Positions 1 to 8,968 of a stretch of DNA of 64,000 nucleotides are shown in pieces. The DNA is from Chryseobacterium sp. KLBC 52 (lineage in GTDB: Bacteria; Bacteroidota; Bacteroidia; Flavobacteriales; Weeksellaceae): contig NZ_QDFZ01000007.1 of NCBI RefSeq assembly GCF_003347605.1, forward strand, positions 180,725-244,724, given 5' to 3'. Position 1 is the first letter of the stretch. Every line of letters begins with the position of its first letter. Below the pieces are notes generated by a model. The model was not told the DNA's origin and searched no databases. It saw only the letters and a list, made by a program, of their open reading frames with translations. The position numbers and the translations under genes were made by a program.

Positions 1-1034
1 ATTCCAAGGGGATAATAAGGCCAGGGTAAGCTTGTGTACTGAGGATTTCCACTCACTTCTCCTGTAACCAGTCTTAATAGGGCAAACTTTTTAACGTCTT
101 TTACCAATGCGGGATTGATTCTCAGTCCGTAATTGAAAAAGAAATCCGTCATATTGATATCAACCGGGAAAGGCATTACTTTTTTGGATCTTGTTAAGGT
201 ATCCATTTCAGCATTCACCGCATCAATCATCCAAAGGGTTTTTCCTCCGTTCATGATGTACTGGTCCAGAATTACTTTTTCATTATCTGTAAAAGCTTTT
301 CTTGGTTTTGCAATCACCAAAGCACTCATCTGCTTTAATAACGGAATATCTTCCACTGAAAGTTCCGTCTGATTTTTAGGAATAATAGGTCCTGCATCGT
401 AGTTTTCCATGGCAAGCTGTACAAATCCCTGGAACTCGTCCGGATTCAATTCATCGTGGTTGACCAGAATTCCGATTTTCTTTCTCTTGGCTGCTGCAAT
501 ATTCTTAATGTTGGAAACAAGATTATATTCCAGTCCTTCGATAGATCTTGTCAGCTGCTGATCGGCATCAATTCCTGCCTGCTGTACCACTAAAGGGATA
601 GAAACGCCATCATTTCCATGTTTGATCACCGCATAAGGGAAAAGCGTAATCTGTGAGATCTTTCCGTCTTTTACATCCGGAAGAATAGACGGCTGCATTC
701 CCATTGCCATCAAAGTGTCCTGAGACATTTTTGTTTTAATCGGATCGATGAATTTAAAATCGATCTTCGGATTAATTTTTCTGAATTCTTCCAGCATAAA
801 TTTCGTTTCGCTTTGCAGCTGTTTGAAACTTGCGGGAAAGTCTCCTTCCAGATACACTTCAACCGTCAGAGGCTTTTTTACAGACTCCAGTACTTTTATG
901 GTGTTATCGGAAAGGGTATATCTTTTTTCTTTTGTTAAGTCTAATCGGATTCCCGAATAGGTCAGGATAATAACCAAAGGAACAATTGCAATTAAGAAAA
1001 TTCCCAGTGGAGATTTAGCATTGAACTTCTTCAT
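1..1034 (-). CDS. gldG: GldG, gliding-motility ABC transporter auxiliary subunit (3' end outside window)
   Basis: The first ~344 codons are present; the C-terminal part lies beyond base 1. The protein begins MKKFNAKSPLGIFLIAIVPL with one N-terminal membrane anchor, followed by a large periplasmic domain of the GldG/ABC_transp_aux type (a stretch such as KRKKIGILVNHDELNPDEF is typical). In Flavobacterium johnsoniae GldA, GldF and GldG form an ABC transporter required for gliding; in non-gliding relatives the genes persist. The start codon lies 4 nt downstream of the gldF stop, so the two are co-transcribed and probably translationally coupled. Identity is from sequence resemblance and the gldF-gldG order; no role in this strain is shown. 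Confidence 0.9.
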   Translation of the reverse strand, partial: MKKFNAKSPLGIFLIAIVPLVIILTYSGIRLDLTKEKRYTLSDNTIKVLESVKKPLTVEVYLEGDFPASFKQLQSETKFMLEEFRKINPKIDFKFIDPIKTKMSQDTLMAMGMQPSILPDVKDGKISQITLFPYAVIKHGNDGVSIPLVVQQAGIDADQQLTRSIEGLEYNLVSNIKNIAAAKRKKIGILVNHDELNPDEFQGFVQLAMENYDAGPIIPKNQTELSVEDIPLLKQMSALVIAKPRKAFTDNEKVILDQYIMNGGKTLWMIDAVNAEMDTLTRSKKVMPFPVDINMTDFFFNYGLRINPALVKDVKKFALLRLVTGEVSGNPQYTSLPWPYYPLG

Positions 1035-1038
1035 GATT

Positions 1039-1767
1039 CTACTTCTTTTTGTTAATAAAATGATTAGACAATACTAATGAAGCCCCGATAACGAGTACAA
1101 AATAGGCTACATCTTTAAAATCAATAAGCCCTCTTGTAAAGCCTAAGAAATGCTGATAGAAACCAATATTCTGAAGGATAAAATCTGCGCCTCCCAATAG
1201 TTTATAACTCGCCAGTTGTTCAATTCCAAAATACATAATGAAGCACATGAAAACGCCCAGCAGATAAGCCATAATCTGATTCTGTGATAATGAAGACGCC
1301 AGAATTCCTACTGCTGAAAACGCAGCAATTAAGATTATCAGTCCAATATAACTTCCGAAAGTCATTCCCAAATCAATATTTCCGGCAGGAACTCCCAAAA
1401 CATAGACTGTATATAAGTAAATTAAAGAAGGAATAAGGCATAAAATCCCAACGATCCATACGGAAAGAAATTTCCCGGCTACCAGTTCTGACACCTTTAA
1501 AGGTTGTGAAAAAAGCCAGTTTAATGTTCCGGTTTGCTGTTCTTCCGCAAAAGTTTTCATGGAAAGTGCCGGAATGATAAACATTAACAGCCATGGAACC
1601 AATACAAAATAGCTCTGAAGCGAGGCCATTCCGATCTCAAAAATATTAGAATCGTTGTCGAAAAAGAACAGGAAAAGGGTTGCTATCAAACTGAAGGCGG
1701 CAATAATCACCCATGCACTCCAGTTTCCAAAGTAACTCCAAAGTTCTTTCTTTAAAATTGCAATCAT
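1039..1767 (-). CDS. gldF: GldF, gliding-motility ABC transporter permease
   Basis: A 242-residue integral membrane protein with about six hydrophobic segments. It begins MIAILKKELWSYFGN and contains the ABC-2 permease-like stretch LSMKTFAEEQQTGTLNWL around residues 65-85, which is characteristic of GldF and NosY-like permeases. It should form the membrane channel of the GldAFG ABC transporter; the ATPase GldA is not in this window. It is followed by gldG after 4 nt. About 60 nt of AT-rich sequence separate it from the HemJ-like gene upstream, so it may start its own transcript or be read through. Confidence 0.92.
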   Translation of the reverse strand: MIAILKKELWSYFGNWSAWVIIAAFSLIATLFLFFFDNDSNIFEIGMASLQSYFVLVPWLLMFIIPALSMKTFAEEQQTGTLNWLFSQPLKVSELVAGKFLSVWIVGILCLIPSLIYLYTVYVLGVPAGNIDLGMTFGSYIGLIILIAAFSAVGILASSLSQNQIMAYLLGVFMCFIMYFGIEQLASYKLLGGADFILQNIGFYQHFLGFTRGLIDFKDVAYFVLVIGASLVLSNHFINKKK

Positions 1768-1826
1768 AGTTTTTTTGTAAGATGTAAAAAGGATGAATGT
1801 TTCAAGACATACGCCCTACTCTACAA

Positions 1827-2378
1827 TTATTTGTTTTTTTTATTTTTATTAACCAGTTTCACTGTCATCATGATCAGCAATACAAGAACGAAAAATCCTG
1901 CAATTAATTGCCACCAATATTCGATCACCATTGATTTTAATATAACGGTGAATACCACCAGAAACAGAATGAATGTTGCAATTTCATTCGCCTGTCTCAG
2001 TTTAATATTGGCAATCGGCAGGGTATCTCCATGTAATTCTTTTAAATGAAGGACTTTTTTCCAGCACCAGTAATGGTAAATGGCAAGCCCGATAAGGAAG
2101 GTCAGTTTCAAATGAAACCATGGCATTTTCATCAGCCCGGTATTTAAAAAGATCATGACCAATCCGCAAACTGCCATGATTACCCCCGCAGGAACGGTGA
2201 TAATATTCCACAGCCTTCTGGCCATAAAAGTGTACTGCTCTCTCAGAATTTTCTTTTTTTCTTCCGGAAATTCATCGGTATCTTTATAGTAAACGAAAAT
2301 CCTCACGAGATAAAAAATTCCCGCAAAGTAGCTTACCATAAAAATAATGTGCAGCGCTTTGATTATTGTGTAAAGCAT
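1827..2378 (-). CDS. HemJ/CopD-like membrane protein (UPF0093)
   Basis: A 183-residue protein with four to five membrane segments. It begins with ALHIIFMVSYFAGIFYL, which carries the conserved histidine (H10) of the HemJ/UPF0093 family, and later has the paired FHLKL and YHYWCWKK motifs around residues 88-107. HemJ oxidises protoporphyrinogen IX in haem synthesis in many bacteria lacking HemG or HemY; CopD relatives are linked to copper. Length and motif order favour the HemJ branch, but no haem genes adjoin it, so the function is family inference. The C-terminus is a lysine/asparagine tail. Confidence 0.75.
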   Translation of the reverse strand: MLYTIIKALHIIFMVSYFAGIFYLVRIFVYYKDTDEFPEEKKKILREQYTFMARRLWNIITVPAGVIMAVCGLVMIFLNTGLMKMPWFHLKLTFLIGLAIYHYWCWKKVLHLKELHGDTLPIANIKLRQANEIATFILFLVVFTVILKSMVIEYWWQLIAGFFVLVLLIMMTVKLVNKNKKNK

Positions 2379-2387
2379 TTTTTAATT

Positions 2388-2846
2388 CTATTTTTTAACA
2401 GGAACAATCTTACTAAAAGTATCTAGTTTTTTCAAATATTCAAAAAAATTATCTTTTGCGTTATTAATCCGAACATGTTCAAATAAAACAATTAAAATAG
2501 AAATGAAGATCAAAGCAATCCATAAATAATTTTCCTGCTGAAAAAGTACGATTGCAAACATCAACATAACTATTATTCCTAAAATATTTCCAAAAATGGA
2601 AAGAACACCATTGTATACGGTTAATTCAATAGTTTCCGGTTTATCTTCTTTTGCAACAAACTTTCCCTTAAAATAAGGAGACATTTTATCATAATTAAAC
2701 TTAATATCAAAACTATTCTCAGATACCCTTCCTACGAAAAATTTGTTCCAATCAAAGAACTTTTTAGATAAATTTTTATCTATATCATTTAAAATTTCCT
2801 CTTTTGGTTTTGAAAATTCAACTATATACTTGGATTTAAAAAACAT
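2388..2846 (-). CDS. Hypothetical membrane protein with two transmembrane segments
   Basis: I do not recognise the family. The protein of about 152 residues begins MFFKSKYIVEF. It has an N-terminal soluble domain and two hydrophobic segments in the second half (IFGNILGIIVMLMFAIVLF, then LWIALIFISILIVLF), and ends lysine-rich. The frame stays open to an upstream ATG at 2924, but a good TAnnTTTG promoter box lies at 2865-2872, inside that extension. I therefore start the gene at 2846, giving a very short leader. The stop is 9 nt before the HemJ-like start, so the two may be co-transcribed. Confidence 0.65.
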   Translation of the reverse strand: MFFKSKYIVEFSKPKEEILNDIDKNLSKKFFDWNKFFVGRVSENSFDIKFNYDKMSPYFKGKFVAKEDKPETIELTVYNGVLSIFGNILGIIVMLMFAIVLFQQENYLWIALIFISILIVLFEHVRINNAKDNFFEYLKKLDTFSKIVPVKK

Positions 2847-2864
2847 TTCATTGAAAATTATGCG

Positions 2865-2872
2865 CAAAGATA
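2865..2872 (-). promoter_or_regulatory. -7 promoter box (TATCTTTG) for the hypothetical membrane protein
   Basis: On the minus strand this reads TATCTTTG, an exact TAnnTTTG match to the Bacteroidota -7 element. No clear -33 TTG is seen. It lies 19-26 nt before the ATG at 2846 and argues against the longer start at 2924. Confidence 0.5.
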
Positions 2873-2951
2873 AGCTTATTATATAATTGTTAAAAATAAA
2901 TTTATTTTGATTATAAAATCTCAATCAAAAACAGATTTATATAAAAAAATA

Positions 2952-2987
2952 GTTCGGCTCGGGGCAGCAAAGCTGCCCGAGCCGAAC
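2952..2987. terminator. Strong GC-rich hairpin, probable bidirectional terminator
   Basis: Arms 2952-2968 and 2972-2987 (GTTCGGCTCGG...CCGAGCCGAAC) pair over 16 bp with one bulged G. It lies between the kbl stop (3021, minus strand) and the next minus-strand gene, and is flanked by A/T runs. It most likely ends the kbl transcript. Confidence 0.75.
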
Positions 2988-3020
2988 ATTATATTTTCAT
3001 TGCTGTACCCAATTCAATAA

Positions 3021-4217
3021 TTAAGAGATCACTCCTAATTCTTTTCCAACTTTTTCAAAAGCAGCAATCGCTTTATCCAGATGTTCTTTGGTGTGGGCAG
3101 CAGATAACTGTACTCTGATTCTTGCCTTTCCTTTCGGTACTACAGGATAGAAGAATCCGATGACGTAGATCCCTTCATCCATAAGCTTTTCAGCCATTTT
3201 CTGAGAAAGCGGTGCATCATAAAGCATTACAGGAACAATAGCAGCATCTCCATCTGGAATATCAAAGCCTTTCGCTTTCATTTCCGTTCTGAAATATTCT
3301 GCATTTTCCATTACTTTATCACGAAGAGAAGTATCATCAGAAATCATATCCAATACTTTCAAAGCAGCTCCTACGATACCAGGTGCCAGAGAGTTCGAGA
3401 ATAAATAAGGTCTTGAACGCTGTCTCAGCATATCAATGATCTCTTTTTTACCGGAAGTAAATCCTCCTAAAGCTCCTCCTAAAGCTTTTCCTAAAGTAGA
3501 AGTGATAATGTCTACTCTACCCATTACTTCATTAGCTTCGTGAGTTCCACGGCCTGTTTTTCCGATGAAACCTGTTGCGTGAGAATCATCTACCATTACC
3601 AAAGCATCATATTTATCGGCAAGGTCACAAACTCCTTTTAAGTCTGCTACAATACCGTCCATTGAAAATACTCCATCTGTAACGATGATTTTAAAACGGT
3701 GATTTTTTTCAGAAGCTGCAATCAACTGAGCTTCCAGATCAGCCATATTATTGTTTTTATATCTGTATCTCGCTGCTTTACACAAACGAACACCATCAAT
3801 GATTGATGCATGGTTCAGTTCATCTGAAATAATAGCATCTTCTTCTGTAAATAATGGTTCAAAAACACCTCCGTTGGCATCAAATGCTGCTGCGTAAAGG
3901 ATGGTATCCTCAAGACCTAAGAAATCAGCAATCTTTTTCTCCAAATCCTTGTGAATATCCTGTGTTCCGCAGATGAAACGTACAGAAGACATTCCATATC
4001 CGTGAGATTGGATCATTTCCTGAGAAGCTTTCATCACTTCCGGATGGTTAGATAATCCCAGATAATTGTTTGCACAGAAGTTCAAAAGCTTTTTTCCGTT
4101 CGCTTCTATTTCTGCACTCTGCTGAGAGGTGATGATTCTTTCTCTTTTGTAAAGTCCGTCATTCTCAATATTCTGAAGTTCGTTCTGTAAATGTTGAAGG
4201 TATTTTTCAGAGATCAT
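3021..4217 (-). CDS. kbl: Glycine C-acetyltransferase (2-amino-3-ketobutyrate CoA ligase)
   Basis: A 398-residue PLP enzyme of the alpha-oxoamine synthase family, the same length as E. coli Kbl. It cleaves 2-amino-3-ketobutyrate with CoA to glycine and acetyl-CoA, the second step of threonine breakdown. Visible motifs are [14 protein letters not shown] near residue 50, [12 protein letters not shown] around 208-219 and the PLP-lysine loop [14 protein letters not shown] with K244. The KALGGALGG form and the overall match separate it from serine palmitoyltransferase and BioF. The gene stands alone; threonine dehydrogenase is not nearby. It is divergent from the cupin-8 gene, with a 158-bp shared upstream region, and is followed by a strong hairpin. 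Confidence 0.95.
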   Translation of the reverse strand: MISEKYLQHLQNELQNIENDGLYKRERIITSQQSAEIEANGKKLLNFCANNYLGLSNHPEVMKASQEMIQSHGYGMSSVRFICGTQDIHKDLEKKIADFLGLEDTILYAAAFDANGGVFEPLFTEEDAIISDELNHASIIDGVRLCKAARYRYKNNNMADLEAQLIAASEKNHRFKIIVTDGVFSMDGIVADLKGVCDLADKYDALVMVDDSHATGFIGKTGRGTHEANEVMGRVDIITSTLGKALGGALGGFTSGKKEIIDMLRQRSRPYLFSNSLAPGIVGAALKVLDMISDDTSLRDKVMENAEYFRTEMKAKGFDIPDGDAAIVPVMLYDAPLSQKMAEKLMDEGIYVIGFFYPVVPKGKARIRVQLSAAHTKEHLDKAIAAFEKVGKELGVIS

Positions 4218-4351
4218 TTTTAGTAATTTTTTAGATGTGCTAATTTACTAAAAAGGCAGTAAAATAAAACCGTTTATAAGTTTAATTCTAAAAAATTGAG
4301 AGGACTTTCACTTTTAACACTATTAGTCTACAAATTTAGTAGGATAATATT

Positions 4352-4359
4352 TATATTTG
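4352..4359 (+). promoter_or_regulatory. -7 promoter box (TATATTTG) for the cupin-8 gene
   Basis: Exact TAnnTTTG match 17-24 nt upstream of the ATG at 4376. The upstream part is very AT-rich and no convincing -33 TTG is seen. Confidence 0.5.
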
Positions 4360-4375
4360 TTTAAAATTTTAATGC

Positions 4376-5254
4376 ATGAGATTAAAGCCGGTACAAAAAA
4401 TAAAGATGATCAGTTCAGAAACCTTTATCAATAACCACATGAAGCCAGGAGTTCCGATTATTATGGAAGACTTTGTGCATCCGGAAAGTCCAGCTTTCAA
4501 AAAGTGGAATTATGAGTATTTCAAAGAAATTGCAGGAGATCATAAGGTGAATATCTATGGCAGTGAGCTTGATTCTCTGGACAGAGTAGCCAGTGATCCT
4601 ATTGCGCAGACTACATTTTCAGAATATCTTGACCTGATTCAATCCGCTCCTACTGAACACAGACTCTTCTTATTTAATTTATTAAAAATAAAACCTGAGC
4701 TTAAGAACGACATTATCTACAATGATGTAACGAATAGTAAAATACTGAAATGGCTTCCCTTTATGTTTTTTGGAGGAGAAGGTTCTGTCACCAGAAATCA
4801 TATTGATATTGACATGTCACACGTCTTCATCACCCAATTCCAGGGAATCAAGAGAATCTGGCTCTTCCCCTGGGAGCAGTCTGATTTTATGTATAAACTC
4901 CCCTACAATTTCCACAGTCTGGCTCAAATTAAAAATCCCGATTACAGAAAATATCCGGCGCTACTTTATTTAAATGGGTATGAAGCTATTATCCATCCCG
5001 GAGAAACCCTTTATATTCCTTCCGGCTGGTGGCATTATATTCAATATGATACAGAAGGATATTCCATATCGGTAAGGGCACTTCCCTCAAGTCCGCTTGA
5101 AAAATGGCGCGGATTTAAAAACCTGGTCATTACAAGACATTTTGATAATCTTATGCGAAAAGTATTCAAAGAAAAATGGTTTGAATACAAAGTGAAAACG
5201 GCCAGAAAAAGAGGAGCCAGAGCAGCAAGAAAACAAAGAAGCTTTCAAATCTGA
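4376..5254 (+). CDS. Cupin-8 / JmjC-like Fe(II)/2-oxoglutarate oxygenase
   Basis: A 292-residue protein of the cupin-8/JmjC family. The core holds the metal triad: H142 and D144 in RNHIDIDMSH, and the distal H220 in IPSGWWHY. The segment TRNHIDIDMSHVFITQFQG followed by a tryptophan/proline-rich strand is typical of FIH/JMJD-like hydroxylases. The C-terminus (TARKRGARAARKQRSF) is strongly basic. Such proteins hydroxylate amino-acid side chains or small molecules; the substrate cannot be told from sequence. It starts at the first ATG after the promoter box at 4352. It is divergent from kbl, with no partner gene. Confidence 0.82.
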   Translation: MRLKPVQKIKMISSETFINNHMKPGVPIIMEDFVHPESPAFKKWNYEYFKEIAGDHKVNIYGSELDSLDRVASDPIAQTTFSEYLDLIQSAPTEHRLFLFNLLKIKPELKNDIIYNDVTNSKILKWLPFMFFGGEGSVTRNHIDIDMSHVFITQFQGIKRIWLFPWEQSDFMYKLPYNFHSLAQIKNPDYRKYPALLYLNGYEAIIHPGETLYIPSGWWHYIQYDTEGYSISVRALPSSPLEKWRGFKNLVITRHFDNLMRKVFKEKWFEYKVKTARKRGARAARKQRSFQI

Positions 5255-5264
5255 AAGCTTCTTT
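5235..5264 (+). terminator. Hairpin overlapping the cupin-8 stop codon
   Basis: Arms AAAGAAGCTTTC (5235-5246) and GAAAGCTTCTTT (5253-5264) pair perfectly around a 6-nt loop that overlaps the stop codon. There is no long T-run after it, so termination strength is uncertain; it may serve both converging genes. Confidence 0.5.
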
Positions 5265-5323
5265 GGTGATATTATGATTGATTTTGGTAAAAGTAATCAT
5301 TCATACTTTACCGTTTGTCATTT

Positions 5324-7255
5324 TTAATGTTTGATAAATTTGATATTCTTTTCATCAATCGTAATGAAATAAGCTCCGGGAACCAATTCTGCAATTCCAA
5401 TCGCTTTACCTGGCTGATATGTTCCTCTTCCAACCAGCTTTCCGTCTATGGCATGAATGGTAAAATCTACCGCTTTGTTAATACCTTTCAGATTAATTTC
5501 ATTTTTGGCAGGGTTCGGATACAAACCAAAACCTTCTTTCTCAACAGAAGAAACACTTAACGTATTATCCTGAATCACCGTAGAATTTTTCTCAAGAATC
5601 TGATATTCATAATTAAACTGAACACTTGCTATCGGGAATGTTACCGACTGTAAAAAGCTTTGGTTATTGGATGTATTATTAAGGACAAAGTAAGCTGTCT
5701 GACCTGCAGTTCCGGTTACTTTAATCGGTAAAGGCATTTCAAAAAAGCTTACGTTAGCACTGCTTTGCGTCTGAGAAACTTTGAATAAAGCCTGATTTCC
5801 GCCCTGCATCCACTTGATGGTATACGTAGGATATCCTTCGCCATAAACCCAGTCATTGAAAAATTCTGTAAAGTCTGTTCCCGTAGACTGAAGCAAAGAA
5901 GCATTAAAATCAGCAGTACGCGCGTAGCTGTAGGCAAGGTTCGGTCTTGCATGATAATCTTTAAGTGCCTGATAAAATGCAGCGTCACCTAAAATCCACT
6001 TCAGCATTCTCAAAACATATCCTCCTTTAGCATAAGACAATCTGCTGTCAAATATTCTGTTGATGCTGGAAAGTCCGGAATCCGGTACATACACCGTTCC
6101 TGTTGTACTTGCGGTAATGTAGCTGGACTGACCTTGTAGGTAATTCAAAAATTCTGTATTGGTCATCAATAGTTTTTCATTGGCAAGATGTTCTCCAAAA
6201 GTTGCAAAACCTTCATTCAGCCAGATATCATTCCAGGCGCCACAGGTTACTTTATCTCCAAACCACTGGTGAGTAAGCTCATGGGCAATCAGCTGCTTGC
6301 TCCATCCACCCATGGAAGACATCGTCTGATGCTCCATTCCTCCGCCATACATAAATTCCATGTGTCCGTATTTTTCATTACGGAAAGGATAAGTTCCAAA
6401 ATAGGTTTCAAAAGTATCCATTACCTGCTTTGTCCAATTAATATTCGCAATGCTCGTTGCATTTGAATTTGTGGACGGATAGATATAGTTCACAAAAGGA
6501 AACGGAGGATTACCAATGGTGTCTGTAAGTTTAACAAAATTGGTAATCGACAGTGCGATCAGATAGGCCGGCGTAGGATACATTGTTCTCCAGAACGTCA
6601 GTTTGGTACTTCCTGTAGGAAAAGTTTCAGACATCAGTTTTCCATTAGCGGCTACACTGTAATTGGATGGTGTCGTAATTTTAAAATCAAATCTTTCAAT
6701 TTTATCATTTAAGCTCTGCTTGGTAGGAAACCAGTCCTGGGCCCCATAAGGTTCATTCAAAGTAGAAAGTACCGGAGTTCCGCTTTGAAGAGCAGTTTTG
6801 AAAGCATCATTACTTGTAGATGGTGCGCCTGCATAATAAATAGTAAGGGAGTCTAGTGTATTGGCAGGAATGGAAGCCGGAAAATCAATTTTCAATTCTT
6901 TTGAAGGAAGCTGCTGAAAACTTGTAATGTTGGTTCCATGATATTTCACCTGAGAAACCGTTAAAGAATTGGAAAGATCAAAATAAATACTTCCCATATT
7001 CTGGTTAGGCTTAAAATGAGAAGTCACTGATCCGGAGATATTATATACCGCAGGATCCAGGCTCACATCCATTCTTTGATACTGTAGATCGTAATTTAAT
7101 GTATTGGGATTCGTATTCCCAATATTCATTTTCTGAGTAAAGGATTTTTTCTCTTTTTCGATCAATCCTTTCATATCGGTATTTTGCTCATACTTCTGGC
7201 CATAAAATGGTTGAAATAATACAAATCCCAACACCAACAGGTACAATTTTGTCAT
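5324..7255 (-). CDS. Secreted M1-family aminopeptidase with T9SS sorting domain
   Basis: A 643-residue zinc metallopeptidase of the M1 family. A signal peptide (MTKLYLLVLGFVLFQPFYGQ) is followed by the N-terminal beta domain. The catalytic domain has the exopeptidase motif GGGMEHQ (residues 304-310) and zinc site HELTHQW (H325, E326, H329), with the third ligand E348 in WLNEGFATFGEHL. The last ~75 residues are a T9SS type A sorting tail beginning GFGLYPNPAKNEI. The expected role is removing N-terminal residues from peptides outside the cell after T9SS export. It lacks the C-terminal ERAP1 domain of long M1 enzymes. Stand-alone gene, convergent with the cupin-8 gene. Confidence 0.93.
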   Translation of the reverse strand: MTKLYLLVLGFVLFQPFYGQKYEQNTDMKGLIEKEKKSFTQKMNIGNTNPNTLNYDLQYQRMDVSLDPAVYNISGSVTSHFKPNQNMGSIYFDLSNSLTVSQVKYHGTNITSFQQLPSKELKIDFPASIPANTLDSLTIYYAGAPSTSNDAFKTALQSGTPVLSTLNEPYGAQDWFPTKQSLNDKIERFDFKITTPSNYSVAANGKLMSETFPTGSTKLTFWRTMYPTPAYLIALSITNFVKLTDTIGNPPFPFVNYIYPSTNSNATSIANINWTKQVMDTFETYFGTYPFRNEKYGHMEFMYGGGMEHQTMSSMGGWSKQLIAHELTHQWFGDKVTCGAWNDIWLNEGFATFGEHLANEKLLMTNTEFLNYLQGQSSYITASTTGTVYVPDSGLSSINRIFDSRLSYAKGGYVLRMLKWILGDAAFYQALKDYHARPNLAYSYARTADFNASLLQSTGTDFTEFFNDWVYGEGYPTYTIKWMQGGNQALFKVSQTQSSANVSFFEMPLPIKVTGTAGQTAYFVLNNTSNNQSFLQSVTFPIASVQFNYEYQILEKNSTVIQDNTLSVSSVEKEGFGLYPNPAKNEINLKGINKAVDFTIHAIDGKLVGRGTYQPGKAIGIAELVPGAYFITIDEKNIKFIKH

Positions 7256-7287
7256 GTTTAGAAAAATTTAATCAAATATAAAAAAAA

Positions 7288-7310
7288 CCTTTTAATCAAT
7301 GATTAAAAGG
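7288..7310 (-). terminator. Rho-independent terminator of the PBP4-type carboxypeptidase gene
   Basis: On the minus strand CCTTTTAATC and GATTAAAAGG pair around a 3-nt loop, followed by a run of eight T. It sits 29 nt past the stop at 7339. Confidence 0.8.
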
Positions 7311-7338
7311 CTGTTATAATATATAAAATAAAATTTTT

Positions 7339-8808
7339 TTAAAGATCTAATGCGGGTTCAAGAATTTTCTCCATTCTTTTCTTCACCATATCTACCGATC
7401 CGGAATAGTTATTCACCATTAAAGAAAAAACCAATGTTTTCCCTGAGTTCGTTTTCAGATAACCGGCTAATGTTTTCACTTTATTCAGAGTTCCTGTTTT
7501 CGCAAAAACCTGTCCGTTTCCTCCAATATTGAACATTCTTTTTAAAGTTCCGGATTGTCCTCCGATCGGTAAAGAAGTCAGATAAGATCTGTAGTACTTT
7601 TGATCCATCAGAGAAGTAAGAAACTTCACCTGAGAAATTGGAGTTACATTATTGCTTCTTGAAAGTCCGCTTCCATCTATATAGTTAAGACCAATCATAT
7701 CAAAACCGGCATCTTTCAGGTGGTTTGTCACTACAATTCTTCCGGATTCTGAAGTCTGGTCACCCATTTTCTGATATCCTACCGTTCTCAGCAAAGCTTC
7801 TGCCAATGAATTGTCACTGTGCTGATTGGTATAATAAATAATATCATTTAAAGTTGGGGATTTATACGCTGAAAGCAGTTTTCTGTTTTCCGGTGCTGCA
7901 TCTGTCATTTTCGGAGTTACTTTTCCGGTAACAGGAATTCCGCTTTTTACCAATGTTGTTCTGAAAGAATTGGCAAGATAAGCAGGAGCATCAGGAAGTT
8001 TGGTTGTTAAAGCTCCGTTTCCTTCATATTTATCAGCATATACCATCTGATGATTGTAAGGAGAAACGTAGAAGAATTTCTTTTCTGTAGAGAAACCTCC
8101 TTTTTTAACAATCAATTTTTCGTTGGCAGGGTTGATATCGCGGGTACTTCCTGCCGGTAAATAATAATTATTGTTTTCCAACCATACAACATTTTCCGGA
8201 AGCACTGAAATATTGCCTTTGAAAAGCGCTGTCTGAATGATAATATCACCATTTACCTTTTTAATTCCCTCTCTTGAAATACCGCCTACGAAATCTGAAA
8301 TTATATCTCTATATGATGCTGCACCAGCTTTGTTGGTTCCCAAAGAAGGGTCACCGCTTCCTATCACATAAAGATTTCCATTCAATACTCCATTTTCATC
8401 TATCGTTCCTGAGTACTCCAACTGAGTCATCCAACGGTAGTTTTCACCCAGCATATTTAATGCCGTTTCCGTTGTAAGCAACTTGGTGGTAGAAGCAGGT
8501 ACTAAAGGAGTATTTTCGTTGTACGAAGAGATGACCTTCTTCGTTTTCGGATCATACACTACGAATCCCCAGGTTGCATTTTTCAGCACGGGATCCGCCA
8601 TCATTGTGTTTACATTAATGTCTACCAGTTCTTTTGCTGACAAAACAGTTTTCTCCACCATCGTACTAACGGGTGATGGCAGGTTTAAGCTGCTTTTCTG
8701 ATTGTCATAATTCTGAGAATAAAGAACGGTAGAAACGGTAGATTGAGCCAGGAAAAGACCAGAAGCCAACACCGCCGCACTTGAAATATATTTTCTGAAA
8801 TTTACCAT
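7339..8808 (-). CDS. dacB: D-alanyl-D-alanine carboxypeptidase/endopeptidase, PBP4 type
   Basis: A 489-residue class C penicillin-binding protein (peptidase S13, DacB/PBP4). It carries a signal peptide of about 22 residues. All three active-site motifs are present: SxxK at S106-K109 (ASTTKL), SxN at S331-N333 (HSDNSLAEA) and KTG at 437-439 (FAKTGTLN). The enzyme trims D-Ala or cuts DD-crosslinks in periplasmic peptidoglycan. The ~200 residues between SxxK and SxN fit the inserted domains of PBP4. It is monocistronic, with its own terminator. A possible -7 box (TACTTTTG on the minus strand, 8896-8903) lies ~90 nt upstream. Confidence 0.93.
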   Translation of the reverse strand: MVNFRKYISSAAVLASGLFLAQSTVSTVLYSQNYDNQKSSLNLPSPVSTMVEKTVLSAKELVDINVNTMMADPVLKNATWGFVVYDPKTKKVISSYNENTPLVPASTTKLLTTETALNMLGENYRWMTQLEYSGTIDENGVLNGNLYVIGSGDPSLGTNKAGAASYRDIISDFVGGISREGIKKVNGDIIIQTALFKGNISVLPENVVWLENNNYYLPAGSTRDINPANEKLIVKKGGFSTEKKFFYVSPYNHQMVYADKYEGNGALTTKLPDAPAYLANSFRTTLVKSGIPVTGKVTPKMTDAAPENRKLLSAYKSPTLNDIIYYTNQHSDNSLAEALLRTVGYQKMGDQTSESGRIVVTNHLKDAGFDMIGLNYIDGSGLSRSNNVTPISQVKFLTSLMDQKYYRSYLTSLPIGGQSGTLKRMFNIGGNGQVFAKTGTLNKVKTLAGYLKTNSGKTLVFSLMVNNYSGSVDMVKKRMEKILEPALDL

Positions 8809-8968
8809 CTATCTTCTTTTTGTTCTGTAGTTTGACTCTATAAAAAATGAAAGGTTAAATCATTCAGTAAAAGAGCCAAACACTTAATCAACGTCCAAAA
8901 GTAGAAATTATTGTCATATAACGGACCACCGACCCGTTATAAAAGAGTGTAAAGTTTGTTAAAAATTG